From Argopecten irradians (Eukaryota > Mollusca > Bivalvia > Pectinida > Pectinidae), in assembly GCF_041381155.1 (NCBI RefSeq), contig NC_091147.1, positions 39,000,053-39,064,052 of the forward strand: DNA of 64,000 nt, written 5' to 3'. A program made the position numbers and the translations under genes. The notes beneath the pieces were generated by a model, which worked only from the letters and a program-made list of their open reading frames with translations, was not told the DNA's origin and did not search any database. This document shows, in pieces, positions 1 through 14,047 of this stretch (positions are counted from its first letter, which is position 1; each line of letters begins with the position of its first letter).

Positions 1-3000
1 CAAGATCAGAGTAAGTGTAGTACATTTAGTCACAGTAGACAGTGGGACAAGATCAGAGTAAGTGTAGTACATTTAGTCACAGTAGACAGCTAGTGGGACA
101 AGATCAGAGTAAGTGTAGTACATTTAGTCACAGTAGACAGTGGGACAAGATCAGAGTAAGTGTAGTACATTTAGTCACAGTAGACAGCTAGTGGGACAAG
201 ATCAGAGTAAGTGTAGTACATTTAGTCACAGTAGACAGTGGGACAAGATCAGAGTAAGTGTAGTACATTTAGTCACAGTAGACAGCTAGTGGGACAAGAT
301 CAGAGTAAGTGTAGTACATTTAGTCACAGTAGACAGTGGGACAAGATCAGAGTGAGTGTAGTACATTTAGTCACAGTAGACAGTAGGACAAGATCAGAGT
401 AAGTGTAGTACATTTAGTCACAGTAGACAGCTAGTGGGACAAGATCAGAGTAAGTGTAGTACATTTAGTCACAGTAGACAATTAGTGGGACAAGATCAGA
501 GTGAGTGTAGTACATTTAGTCACAGTAGACAGCTAGTGGGACAAGATCAGAGTAAGTGTAGTACATTTAGTCACAGTAGACAATTAGTGGGACAAGATCA
601 GAGTAAGTGTAGTACATTTAGTCACAGTAGACAGTGGGACAAGATCAGAGTAAGTGTAGTACATTTAGTCACAGTAGACAATTAGTGGGACAAGATCAGA
701 GTAAGTGTAGTACATTTAGTCACAGTAGACAGCTAGTGGGACAAGATCAGAGTAAGTGTAGTACATTTAGTCACAGTAGACAGTGGGACAAGATCAGAGT
801 AAGTGTAGTACATTTAGTCACAGTAGACAGTGGGACAAGATCAGAGTAAGTGTAGTACATTTAGTCACAGTAGACAGTGGGACAAGATCAGAGTGAGTGT
901 AGTACATTTAGTCACAGTAGACAGTGGGACAAGATCAGAGTGAGTGTAGTACATTTAGTCACAGTAGACAGCTAGTGGGACAAGATCAGAGTAAGTGTAG
1001 TACATTTAGTCACAGTAGACAGCTAGTGGGACAAGATCAGAGTAAGTGTAGTACATTTAGTCACAGCAGACAGCTAGTGGGACAAGATCAGAGTGAGTGT
1101 AGTACATTTAGTCACAGTAGACAGCTAGTGGGACAAGATCAGAGTAAGTGTAGTACATTTAGTCACAGTAGACAGTAGGACAAGATCAGAGTAAGTGTAG
1201 TACATTTAGTCACAGTAGACAGTAGGACAAGATCAGAGTAAGTGTAGTACATTTAGTCACAGTAGACAGCTAGTGGGACAAGATCAGAGTAAGTGTAGTA
1301 CATTTAGTCACAGTAGACAGCTAGTGGGACAAGATCAGAGTAGTGTAGTACATTTAGTCACAGTAGACAGCTAGTGGGACAAGATCAGAGTAAGTGTAGT
1401 ACATTTAGTCACAGTAGACAGTAGTGGGACAAGATCAGAGTAAGTGTAGTACATTTAGTCACAGTAGAACAACTAGTGGGACAAGATCAGAGTAAGTGTA
1501 GTACATTTAGTCACAGTAGACAGACTAGTGGGACAAGATCAGAGTAAGTGTAGTACATTTAGTCACAGTAGACAGCTAGTGGGACAAGATCAGAGTAAGT
1601 GTAGTACATTTAGTCACAGTAGACAGTGGGACAAGATCAGAGTAAGTGTAGTACATTTAGTCACAGTAGACAGTAGTGGGACAAGATCAGAGTGAGTGTA
1701 GTACATTTAGTCACAGTAGACATTAGTGGGACAAGATCAGAGTAAGTGTAGTACATTTAGTCACAGTAGACAGTGGGACAAGATCAGAGTAAGTGTAGTA
1801 CATTTAGTCACAGTAGACAGTAGGACAAGATCAGAGTAAGTGTAGTACATTTAGTCACAGTAGACAGTAGGACAAGATCAGAGTAAGTGTAGTACATTTA
1901 GTCACAGTAGACAGTAGGACAAGATCAGAGTAAGTGTAGTACATTTAGTCACAGTAGACAGTAGGACAAGATCAGAGTAAGTGTAGTACATTTAGTCACA
2001 GTAGACAGATGGACAAGATCAGAGTAAGTGTAGTACATTTAGTCACAGTAGCAGCAGTGGGACAAGATCAGAGTAAGTGTAGTACATTTAGTCACAGTAG
2101 ACAGTGGGACAAGATCAGAGTAAGTGTAGTACATTTAGTCACAGTAGACAGTGGGACAAGATCAGAGTAAGTGTAGTACATTTAGTCACAGTAGACAGTA
2201 GTGGGACAAGATCAGAGTAAGTGTAGTACATTTAGTCACAGTAGACAGTAGTGGGACAAGATCAGAGTAAGTGTAGTACATTTAGTCACAGTAGACAATT
2301 AGTGGGACAAGATCAGAGTTAGTGTAGTACATTTAGTCACAGTAGACAGTGGGACAAGATCAGAGTAAGTGTAGTACATTTAGTCACAGTAGACAGCTAG
2401 TGGGACAAGATCAGAGTAAGTGTAGTACATTTAGTCACAGTAGACAATTAGTGGGACAAGATCAGAGTAAGTGTAGTACATTTAGTCACAGTAGACAGTG
2501 GGACAAGATCAGAGTGAGTGTAGTACATTTAGTCACAGTAGACAATTAGTGGGACAAGATCAGAGTGAGTGTAGTACATTTAGTCACAGTAGACAGCTAG
2601 TGGGACAAGATCAGAGTAAGTGTAGTACATTTAGTCACAGCAGACAGCTAGTGGGACAAGATCAGAGTAAGTGTAGTACATTTAGTCACAGTAGACACTA
2701 GTGGGACAAGATCAGAGTAAGTGTAGTACATTTAGTCACAGTAGACAGTAGTGGGACAAGATCAGAGTAAGTGTAGTACATTTAGTCACAGTAGACAGTA
2801 GGGACAAGATCAGAGTAAGTGTAGTACATTTAGTCACAGTAGACACTAGTGGGACAAGATCAGAGTAAGTGTAGTACATTTAGTCACAGTAGACAGTAGT
2901 AGGGGACAAGATCAGAGTGAGTGTGTAGTACATTTAGTCACAGTAGACAGCTAGTGGGACAAGATCAGAGTGAGTGTAGTACATTTAGTCACAGTAGACA

Positions 3001-6000
3001 ATTAGTGGGACAAGATCAGAGTGAGTGTAGTACATTTAGTCACAGTAGACAGCTAGTGGGACAAGATCAGAGTAAGTGTAGTACATTTAGTCACAGTAGA
3101 CAGCTAGTGGGACAAGATCAGAGTGAGTGTAGTACATTTAGTCACAGTAGACAGTAGGACAGTGTAGACAGTGGGACAAGATCAGAGTGAGTGTAGTACA
3201 TTTAGTCACAGTAGACAGTAGTGGGACAAGATCAGAGTGAGTGTAGTACATTTAGTCACAGTAGACAGTAGGACAAGATCAGAGTGAGTGTAGTACATTT
3301 AGTCACAGTAGACAATTAGTGGGACAAGATCAGAGTAAGTGTAGTACATTTAGTCACAGTAGACAGCTAGTGGGACAAGATCAGAGTAAGTGTAGTACAT
3401 TTAGTCACAGTAGACAGCTAGTGGGACAAGATCAGAGTAAGTGTAGTACATTTAGTCACAGTAGACAGTGGGACAAGATCAGAGTAAGTGTAGTACATTT
3501 AGTCACAGTAGACAGTGTGGGACAAGATCAGAGTAAGTGTAGTACATTTAGTCACAGTAGACAGTGGGACAAGATCAGAGTAAGTGTAGTACATTTAGTC
3601 ACAGTAGACAGCTAGTGGGACAAGATCAGAGTGAGTGTAGTACATTTAGTCACAGTAGACAGTAGGACAAGATCAGAGTAAGTGTAGTACATTTAGTCAC
3701 AGTAGACAGCTAGTGGGACAAGATCAGAGTGAGTGTAGTACATTTAGTCACAGTAGACAGCTAGTGGGACAAGATCAGAGTAAGTGTAGTACATTTAGTC
3801 ACAGTAGACAGCTAGTGGGACAAGATCAGAGTTAGTGTAGTACATTTAGTCACAGTAGACAGCTAGTGGGACAAGATCAGAGTTAGTGTAGTACATTTAG
3901 TCACAGTAGACAGTAGTGGGACAAGATCAGAGTAAGTGTAGTACATTTAGTCACAGTAGACAGTAGTGGGACAAGATCAGAGTAAGTGTAGTACATTTAG
4001 TCACAGTAGACAGCTAGTTGGACAAGATCAGAGTAAGTGTAGTACATTTAGTCACAGTAGACAGCTAGTGGGACAAGATCAGAGTAAGTGTAGTACATTT
4101 AGTCACAGTAGACAGTAGGACAAGATCAGAGTAAGTGTAGTACATTTAGTCACAGTAGACAGCTAGTGGGACAAGATCAGAGTAAGTGTAGTACATTTAG
4201 TCACAGTAGACAGCTAGTGGGACAAGATCAGAGTAAGTGTAGTACATTTAGTCACAGTAGACAGTAGTGGGACAAGATCAGAGTAAGTGTAGTACATTTA
4301 GTCACAGTAGACAGCTAGTGGGACAAGATCAGAGTGAGTGTAGTACATTTAGTCACAGTAGACACAGTAGTGGGACAAGATCAGAGTGAGTGTAGTACAT
4401 TTAGTCACAGTAGACAGCTAGTGGGACAAGATCAGAGTAAGTGTAGTACATTTAGTCACAGTAGACAGCTAGTGGGACAAGATCAGAGTAAGTGTAGTAC
4501 ATTTAGTCACAGTAGACAGTAGTGGGACAAGATCAGAGTAAGTGTAGTACATTTAGTCACAGTAAGTAGTGGGACAAGATCAGAGTAAGTGTAGTACATT
4601 TAGTCACAGTAGACAGTAGTGGACAAGATCAGAGTAAGTGTAGTACATTTAGTCACAGTAGACAGTGGGACAAGATCAGAGTAGTGTAGTACATTTAGTC
4701 ACAGTAGACAGTGGGACAAGATCAGAGTAAGTGTAGTACATTTAGTCACAGTAGACAGTGGGACAAGATCAGAGTAAGTGTAGTACATTTAGTCACAGTA
4801 GACAGTGGGACAAGATCAGAGTAAGTGTAGTACATTTAGTCACAGTAGACAGTAGGGACAAGATCAGAGTAAGTGTAGTACATTTAGTCACAGTAGACAG
4901 TAGTGGGACAAGATCAGAGTAAGTGTAGTACATTTAGTCACAGTAGACACTAGTGGGACAAGATCAGAGTAAGTGTAGTACATTTAGTCACAGTAGACAG
5001 CTAGTGGGACAAGATCAGAGTGAGTGTAGTACATTTAGTCACAGTAGACAGCTAGTGGGACAAGATCAGAGTAAGTGTAGTACATTTAGTCACAGTAGAC
5101 AATTAGTGGGACAAGATCAGAGTGAGTGTAGTACATTTAGTCACAGTAGACAATAGTGGGACAAGATCAGAGTAAGTGTAGTACATTTAGTCACAGTAGA
5201 CATAGTGGGACAAGATCAGAGTAAGTGTAGTACATTTAGTCACAGTAGACATAGTGGGACAAGATCAGAGTAAGTGTAGTACATTTAGTCACAGTAGACA
5301 GCTAGTGGGACAAGATCAGAGTAAGTGTAGTACATTTAGTCACAGTAGACAGCTAGTGGGACAAGATCAGAGTGAGTGTAGTACATTTAGTCACAGTAGA
5401 CAGCTAGTGGGACAAGATCAGAGTAAGTGTAGTACATTTAGTCACAGTAGACAGTGGGACAAGATCAGAGTAAGTGTAGTACATTTAGTCACAGTAGACA
5501 GCTAGTGGGACAAGATCAGAGTAAGTGTAGTACATTTAGTCACAGTAGACAGCTAGTGGGACAAGATCAGAGTGAGTGTAGTACATTTAGTCACAGTAGA
5601 CAACTAGTGGGACAAGATCAGAGTAAGTGTAGTACATTTAGTCACAGTAGACAGCTAGTGGGACAAGATCAGAGTAAGTGTAGTACATTTAGTCACAGTA
5701 GACAGTGGGACAAGATCAGAGTAAGTGTAGTACATTTAGTCACAGTAGACAGTAGACAGATAGTGGACAAGATCAGAGTAAGTGTAGTACATTTAGTCAC
5801 AGTAGACAGCTAGTGGGACAAGATCAGAGTAAGTGTAGTACATTTAGTCACAGCAGACAGCTAGTGGGACAAGATCAGAGTAAGTGTAGTACATTTAGTC
5901 ACAGTAGACAGCTAGTGGGACAAGATCAGAGTGAGTGTAGTACATTTAGTCACAGTAGACAGTGGGACAAGATCAGAGTAAGTGTAGTACATTTAGTCAC

Positions 6001-9000
6001 AGTAGACAGCTAGTGGGACAAGATCAGAGTAAGTGTAGTACATTTAGTCACAGTAGAGACAGTGGGACAAGATCAGAGTAAGTGTAGTACATTTAGTCAC
6101 AGTAGACAGTGGGGACAAGATCAGAGTAAGTGTAGTACATTTAGTCACAGTAGACAGTAGTGGGACAAGATCAGAGTAAGTGTAGTACATTTAGTCACAG
6201 TAGACAGTAGTGGGACAAGATCAGAGTAAGTGTAGTACATTTAGTCACAGTAGACATAGTGGGACAAGATCAGAGTAAGTGTAGTACATTTAGTCACAGT
6301 AGACAGTAGTGGGACAAGATCAGAGTAAGTGTAGTACATTTAGTCACAGTAGACAGCTAGTGGGACAAGATCAGAGTAAGTGTAGTACATTTAGTCACAG
6401 TAGACAGTAGGACAAGATCAGAGTAAGTGTAGTACATTTAGTCACAGTAGACAGCTAGTGGGACAAGATCAGAGTAAGTGTAGTACATTTAGTCACAGTA
6501 GACAGTAGGACAAGATCAGAGTAAGTGTAGTACATTTAGTCACAGTAGACAGCTAGTGGGACAAGATCAGAGTAAGTGTAGTACATTTAGTCACAGTAGA
6601 CAGCTAGTGGGACAAGATCAGAGTAAGTGTAGTACATTTAGTCACAGTAGACAGCTAGTGGGACAAGATCAGAGTAAGTGTAGTACATTTAGTCACAGTA
6701 GACAGTAGGACAAGATCAGAGTAAGTGTAGTACATTTAGTCACAGTAGACAGCTAGTGGGACAAGATCAGAGTAAGTGTAGTACATTTAGTCACAGTAGA
6801 CAGTGGGACAAGATCAGAGTAAGTGTAGTACATTTAGTCACAGTAGACAGTAGGACAAGATCAGAGTAAGTGTAGTACATTTAGTCACAGTAGACAGTGG
6901 GACAAGATCAGAGTAAGTGTAGTACATTTAGTCACAGTAGACAGCTAGTGGGACAAGATCAGAGTAAGTGTAGTACATTTAGTCACAGTAGACAGCTAGT
7001 GGGACAAGATCAGAGTAAGTGTAGTACATTTAGTCACAGTAGACAGTAGTGGGACAAGATCAGAGTAAGTGTAGTACATTTAGTCACAGTAGACAGTGGG
7101 ACAAGATCAGAGTAAGTGTAGTACATTTAGTCACAGTAGACAGTGGGACAAGATCAGAGTGAGTGTAGTACATTTAGTCACAGTAGACAAGTAGTGGGAC
7201 AAAGATCAGAGTAAGTGTAGTACATTTAGTCACAGTAGACAGTAGTGGGACAAGATCAGAGTAAGTGTAGTACATTTAGTCACAGTAGACAGTGGACAAG
7301 ATCAGAGTAAGTGTAGTACATTTAGTCACAGTAGACAGTAGGACAAGATCAGAGTGAGTGTAGTACATTTAGTCACAGTAGACACAGTGGGACAAGATCA
7401 GAGTAAGTGTAGTACATTTAGTCACAGTAGACAGTGGGACAAGATCAGAGTAAGTGTAGTACATTTAGTCACAGTAGACAGTGGGACAAGATCAGAGTAA
7501 GTGTAGTACATTTAGTCACAGTAGACACTAGTGGGACAAGATCAGAGTAAGTGTAGTACATTTAGTCACAGTAGACAGTGGGACAAGATCAGAGTAAGTG
7601 TAGTACATTTAGTCACAGTAGACAGTAGTGGGACAAGATCAGAGTAAGTGTAGTACATTTAGTCACAGTAGACAACTAGTGGGACAAGATCAGAGTGAGT
7701 GTAGTACATTTAGTCACAGTAGACAACTAGTGGGACAAGATCAGAGTAAGTGTAGTACATTTAGTCACAGTAGACAACTAGTGGGACAAGATCAGAGTGA
7801 GTGTAGTACATTTAGTCACAGTAGACAGTGGGACAAGATCAGAGTAAGTGTAGTACATTTAGTCACAGTAGACAGTGGGACAAGATCAGAGTAAGTGTAG
7901 TACATTTAGTCACAGTAGACAGCTAGTGGGACAAGATCAGAGTGAGTGTAGTACATTTAGTCACAGTAGACAGTAGGACAAGATCAGAGTAAGTGTAGTA
8001 CATTTAGTCACAGTAGACAGCTAGTGGGACAAGATCAGAGTAAGTGTAGTACATTTAGTCACAGTAGACAGTAGTGGGACAAGATCAGAGTAAGTGTAGT
8101 ACATTTAGTCACAGTAGACAGTAGTGGGACAAGATCAGAGTAAGTGTAGTACATTTAGTCACAGTAGACAGCTAGTGGGACAAGATCAGAGTAAGTGTAG
8201 TACATTTAGTCACAGTAGACAGCTAGTGGGACAAGATCAGAGTAAGTGTAGTACATTTAGTCACAGTAGACAGCTAGTGGGACAAGATCAGAGTAAGTGT
8301 AGTACATTTAGTCACAGTAGACAGCTAGTGGGACAAGATCAGAGTAAGTGTAGTACATTTAGTCACAGTAGACAGCTAGTGGGACAAGATCAGAGTGAGT
8401 GTAGTACATTTAGTCACAGTAGACAGTAGGGACAAGATCAGAGTAGTGTAGTACATTTAGTCACAGTAGACAGCTAGTGGGACAAGATCAGAGTAAGTGT
8501 AGTACATTTAGTCACAGTAGACAGCTAGTGGGACAAGATCAGAGTGAGTGTAGTACATTTAGTCACAGTAGACAGTAGGACAAGATCAGAGTAAGTGTAG
8601 TACATTTAGTCACAGTAGACAGCTAGTGGGACAAGATCAGAGTGAGTGTAGTACATTTAGTCACAGTAGACAGTGGGACAAGATCAGAGTAAGTGTAGTA
8701 CATTTAGTCACAGTAGACAGCTAGTGGGACAAGATCAGAGTAAGTGTAGTACATTTAGTCACAGTAGACAGTAGGACAAGATCAGAGAAAGTGTAGTACA
8801 TTTAGTCACAGTAGACAATTAGTGGGACAAGATCAGAGTAAGTGTAGTACATTTAGTCACAGTAGACAGCTAGTGGGACAAGATCAGAGTTAGTGTAGTA
8901 CATTTAGTCACAGTAGACAATTAGTGGGACAAGATCAGAGTGAGTGTAGTACATTTAGTCACAGTAGACAGCTAGTGGGACAAGATCAGAGTAAGTGTAG

Positions 9001-11075
9001 TACATTTAGTCACAGTAGACAGTAGGACAAGATCAGAGTAAGTGTAGTACATTTAGTCACAGTAGACAGCTAGTGGGACAAGATCAGAGTAAGTGTAGTA
9101 CATTTAGTCACAGTAGACAGTAGGACAAGATCAGAGTAAGTGTAGTACATTTAGTCACAGTAGACAGTAGTGGGACAAGATCAGAGTAAGTGTAGTACAT
9201 TTAGTCACAGTAGACAGCTAGTGGGACAAGATCAGAGTAAGTGTAGTACATTTAGTCACAGTAGACAGTAGTGGGACAAGATCAGAGTAAGTGTAGTACA
9301 TTTAGTCACAGTAGACAGTAGTGGGACAAGATCAGAGTAAGTGTAGTACATTTAGTCACAGTAGACAATTAGTGGGACAAGATCAGAGTAAGTGTAGTAC
9401 ATTTAGTCACAGTAGACAGCTAGTGGGACAAGATCAGAGTAAGTGTAGTACATTTAGTCACAGTAGACACTAGTGGGACAAGATCAGAGTGAGTGTAGTA
9501 CATTTAGTCACAGTAGACAGTAGTGGGACAAGATCAGAGTAAGTGTAGTACATTTAGTCACAGTAGACAGACAGTGGGACAAGATCAGAGTAAGTGTAGT
9601 ACATTTAGTCACAGTAGACAGTAGGGACAAGATCAGAGTGTAGTGTAGTACATTTAGTCACAGTAGACAGACTAGTGGGACAAGATCAGAGTAAGTGTAG
9701 TACATTTAGTCACAGTAGACAGTGGGACAAGATCAGAGTAAGTGTAGTACATTTAGTCACAGTAGACAGCTAGTGGGACAAGATCAGAGTAAGTGTAGTA
9801 CATTTAGTCACAGTAGACAGTGGGACAAGATCAGAGTAAGTGTAGTACATTTAGTCACAGTAGACAGCTAGTGGGACAAGATCAGAGTAAGTGTAGTACA
9901 TTTAGTCACAGTAGACAGTAGGACAAGATCAGAGTGAGTGTAGTACATTTAGTCACAGTAGACAGTGGGACAAGATCAGAGTAAGTGTAGTACATTTAGT
10001 CACAGTAGACAGTAGGACAAGATCAGAGTGAGTGTAGTACATTTAGTCACAGTAGACAGTAGGACAAGATCAGAGTGAGTGTAGTACATTTAGTCACAGT
10101 AGACAGCTAGTGGGACAAGATCAGAGTAAGTGTAGTACATTTAGTCACAGTAGACAGTAGGACAAGATCAGAGTAAGTGTAGTACATTTAGTCACAGTAG
10201 ACAGCTAGTGGGACAAGATCAGAGTAAGTGTAGTACATTTAGTCACACGTAGGACAGTATCAGAGTAGTTAGTACATTTAGTCACAGTCAGTGGACAAGA
10301 TCAGAGTAAGTGTAGTACATTTAGTCACAGTAGACAGTAGGACAAGATCAGAGTAAGTGTAGTACATTTAGTCACAGTAGACAGTAGTGGGACAAGATCA
10401 GAGTAAGTGTAGTACATTTAGTCACAGTAGACAGCTAGTGGGACAAGATCAGAGTGAGTGTAGTACATTTAGTCACAGTAGACAGCTAGTGGGACAAGAT
10501 CAGAGTAAGTGTAGTACATTTAGTCACAGTAGACAGTAGTGGGACAAGATCAGAGTAAGTGTAGTACATTTAGTCACAGTAGACAATTAGTGGGACAAGA
10601 TCAGAGTAAGTGTAGTACATTTAGTCACAGTAGACAGTAGTGGGACAAGATCAGAGTAAGTGTAGTACATTTAGTCACAGTAGACAACTAGTGGGACAAG
10701 ATCAGAGTGAGTGTAGTACATTTAGTCACAGTAGACAGCTAGTGGGACAAGATCAGAGTAAGTGTAGTACATTTAGTCACAGTAGACAGTAGGACAAGAT
10801 CAGAGTAAGTGTAGTACATTTAGTCACAGTAGACAGTGGGACAAGATCAGAGAATAGTGTAGTACATTTAGTCACAGTAGACAGTAGTGGGACAAGATCA
10901 GAGTGAGTGTAGTACATTTAGTCACAGTAGACAGTGGGACAAGATCAGAGTAAGTGTAGTACATTTAGTCACAGTAGACAACAGTGGGACAAGATCAGAG
11001 TAAGTGTAGTACATTTAGTCACAGTAGACAGTAGTGGGACAAGATCAGAGTGAGTGTAGTACATTTAGTCACAGT
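1..11075 (+). repeat. Giant minisatellite, 47-51 bp unit, roughly 220 copies
   Basis: The stretch is an unbroken head-to-tail array that begins before the window. The unit runs from GGGACAAGATCAGAG through AAGTGTAGTACATTTAG to TCACAGTAGACAG, followed by a variable joint. Joints ending CAGT or CAGTA give 47 bp, CAGTAGT gives 50 bp, and CAGCTAGT or CAATTAGT give 51 bp. A second variable site reads GTAAGT, GTGAGT or GTTAGT, and a third is CAGTAGA versus CAGCAGA. The first ~350 bp alternate 47 and 51 bp units, a ~98 bp dimer. Because 51 is divisible by three, runs of 51-bp units read open as a 17-residue repeat (GQDQSKCSTFSHSRQLV). This is a by-product of period and is not evidence for a protein. 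The array probably lies in an intron of RFC4, whose C-terminal exons follow in the same orientation. Confidence 0.97.
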
Positions 11076-11589
11076 CAGAGACAATGCTTGAACAATGTTT
11101 TGTTTTGATGTCAAATACATATTTAATTGGATCAATATTCAGAGTAAACTCTTAATTAGTTATTTTAAATCCGTCAATATGAACAAAATATTCCTACAAT
11201 CGAAGACAGTGAACATTAAAGTAGTAATTTAGTCATGAACCTGACAACTGCGTTTGTATTCATACGTCATTGCGTTCACGCTAATTTAACGCAACAAGAT
11301 CAGAGTGGAGTATTTAGTTGAGCATCTGGTAAATATAGTATATACAATTTGTCACATTATACTGGACATAGTAAATTCTATTAAATTTCATGGTTATTAC
11401 ATTTACAAATTTTGCATTTTATTTCAATCCTTAGTACCCTATACATTTAGGTCAAAACCAAACAAGTGGACCACGTTGTGAAATGTTTTGTCTTGTATAA
11501 CCTGTTACATATATATTTCAACAGGTATATTAGTAAATGACCATTATTATATTATAAAATATAGTTTGTAAAGAATATTTTTTTGCCTG
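11076..11589. other. AT-rich non-coding segment right of the minisatellite
   Basis: No gene is seen here. The array ends at TCACAGTCAGAGACAATG. A solitary relic of the unit (ACAAGATCAGAGTGG) is present at about 11,294-11,308, outside the array. Confidence 0.6.
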
Positions 11590-12885
11590 ATTATTTCTAG
11601 TTATATATTAAATAAAATATTCTTTCATAATGACATGTGGCCGTAAAGCACACAGGCTTCCAGCTATAGAGGTGGTATCTATTTCCAGTGTGCCTATTTT
11701 CCATGTAACGTGTGGACACGACTTTCATCCAAACTCAGGCGTGGGCGTAAAAGGTGTCACAAGACAGGGTTTGCAGGGTCAATTTGACACACACTCAAGA
11801 TAATCCATTCACTCACCTCTCATATGTCATACATCATGACAACTGACAATTTTACACAGTTGGGGTCAATTTACATGTACAGGACATTACATGTGACACA
11901 GGGACATGTAAATTCAGACAGGAAACACAGCGCATGTTGTTTTAAGTAATAATATAATATATTTTATGTGCACAGTGAAGTTTCAAACACAACAATTGTT
12001 TGTAATAAGTTCACTGTCCTGAAAATTGAAAATGGTGGGGATGTTAACATGTAGAGGCTGTGGTACAGGGGACTTACTTTCATATGTGGATAGGAGGGAT
12101 AAAGAAATTCTATCCAGGGGTCATAAATGATATCTATTTAATGTCATTCAATTGCCTACAGTATTACTCCAGGCTTGCCAAGTTTACAATTTTACAAACT
12201 TTGTGATTAACAAAGAAAATCTCTATTGAATATCTTACCTATACATATGGTTTTTAATAAATTTTTCATTTTATCTTATAATTTTACAGATAATATCCAC
12301 TATCATGTTTATGGGTTTTAGTGGGTAATGTCCAGCAACAAATTTGAATAAAATTGTAGCAAAATATTCACTATCTATAAAAAAGTTGTCTGATATTTTT
12401 CAATGTAACCAATATTGCATTTTTACACAATATTTCAAATGGTTGCAGGTGAATTGTGATTGCTGCCATAAAAACCAGTTAGCGCATTTTCAAATTTTAA
12501 CGATGAAACCTGGCATATTCAAATTTTAAAAGGAAAACCCAATTAGGTTCACAGACAGTGACGTCAAAGTTGCATTGCATTTGGGTAACATGATTTTTAC
12601 AGTCTCAGACAACAAGATAACAAGTGTATTGTACAAGATACTAAACTAGTACTGAACCAATAGGTATGAGATAAATATATTGTGTGCAATCATATGCTGT
12701 CTCGTCTCATAATCCAGTTGTCTCGTCTCATCACCAGTTCATCACCTTCAGCATGTTCTCATGTATCATCCAGTTTTCGTCTGCTCACATTTATACATAT
12801 AATATGTTGTTTATACATGAATTTCATATGCATCTAGAAGCGATACCTTTAAGAAATTTGGGCGGTTAGTTTATCGATTATATAC
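11590..12885 (+). repeat. Direct duplication, copy A (~1.3 kb)
   Basis: This segment and the next (12,950-14,047) are diverged direct copies. Both begin near TTTCTAGTTATATATTAAAT and share GGCCGTAAAGCACACAGGC, CATGTAACGTGTGGACACG and GTGACGTCAAAGTTGCATTG. Both end at CTAGAAGCGATACCTTTAAG followed by AAATTTGGGCGGTT. Copy A is longer through small insertions. No coding potential is supported, and the reading frames found inside are short and not shared between the copies. Confidence 0.85.
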
Positions 12886-12949
12886 ATGTTATACATATAC
12901 ATATTATAAAGGTTTATTAATTATATTGCATAATGAAAGAATAAGTTAA

Positions 12950-14047
12950 TTACTTTATTTCTAGTTATATATTAAATAAACATACCTTTCAGCACTGTGG
13001 CCGTAAAGCACACAGGCTTCCAGCTATAGGTGGTATCTGTCCGGTGCCTATTTTCCATGTAACGTGTGGACACGCTTCCACCAGGGTGGGCGTACACGTG
13101 CAAGGACAGGGTCATGCAGGGTCAATGTGACACACTCAACCAATCCATTCACTCACCTCTCATATGTCATCATAACAACTCACATACACAGATTTACATG
13201 TACAGGACATTACATGACACAGGGACATGTAAATTCAGACAATACACAGCGCATGTAGTTTTAAGACCTAATATAATATATTTTATGTGCACAGTGAATT
13301 CAAACACCGCAACAATTGTTTGTAGAGTTCACTGTCCTGCCTTGAAATGGTGGGGATGGGGGTAGAGGCTGTGGTACAGGGGACTTTCTTTCATATGTGG
13401 ATAGGAGGGATAAAGAAATTCTATCCAGGGGTCACAAAATGTAGTAATACTCCAGGCTTGCCAAGTGTTTTACAACACTTTGTGATAACAAGGGTTAGAA
13501 TATCTCTATCTTACCTATCTACATATGACATAGTATTTTTCTCTCATATCATTACAGATAATATCCAGTCAATTTGGGGTTTTCAGCAACAAATTTGAAT
13601 AAAATTGCGACTGCAAATATATTCATCTAATAAAAAAGTTGTCTGATATTTTTGACATAAATCTACCAGTTTGCATCTTTTACAATAATTTCAATCTGGT
13701 TTCTGAAATTGGCATTCAAATTTTAACGAGAAAACTGGCATAAGGTTCACACAGTGACGTCAAAGTTGCATTGCATGTTGGGTAACCATTTACAGTCTCA
13801 GACGGCACAAGTGTATTGTACAAGATAAACTAGTACTGAACCAATAGGTATGAGAGAAATATATTGTTGCATATCATATGCTGTCTCGTCTCATCATCCA
13901 GTTGTCTCGTCTCATCATCCAGTTGTCTCGTCTCATCATCCAGTTTTCGTCTGCTCACATTTATACATATATATGTTGTTTGTAGCATGAATTTCATATG
14001 CATCTAGAAGCGATACCTTTAAGAAATTTGGGCGGTTTTCGATTATA
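12950..14047 (+). repeat. Direct duplication, copy B (~1.1 kb)
   Basis: This is the partner of copy A, in the same orientation and shorter. It contains a local triplication of a ~21 bp motif (TGTCTCGTCTCATCATCCAG) at about 13,881-13,945, which is present only about once or twice in copy A. The pair could be part of a larger dispersed repeat, but no terminal repeats were found. Confidence 0.85.

Noticed and set aside
434-8429. Many open frames of 60-120 codons repeating GQDQSKCSTFSHSRQLV
   Set aside because: They arise because the 51-bp unit is divisible by three; they start and stop wherever a 47- or 50-bp unit changes phase. No family or signal supports coding.
1-11075. CRISPR-like array
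   Set aside because: The genome is eukaryotic, the repeats are contiguous, and there are no unique spacers.
13064-13598. Overlapping frames of 64-99 codons inside duplication copy B
   Set aside because: They are not preserved in copy A and show no domain-like sequence.
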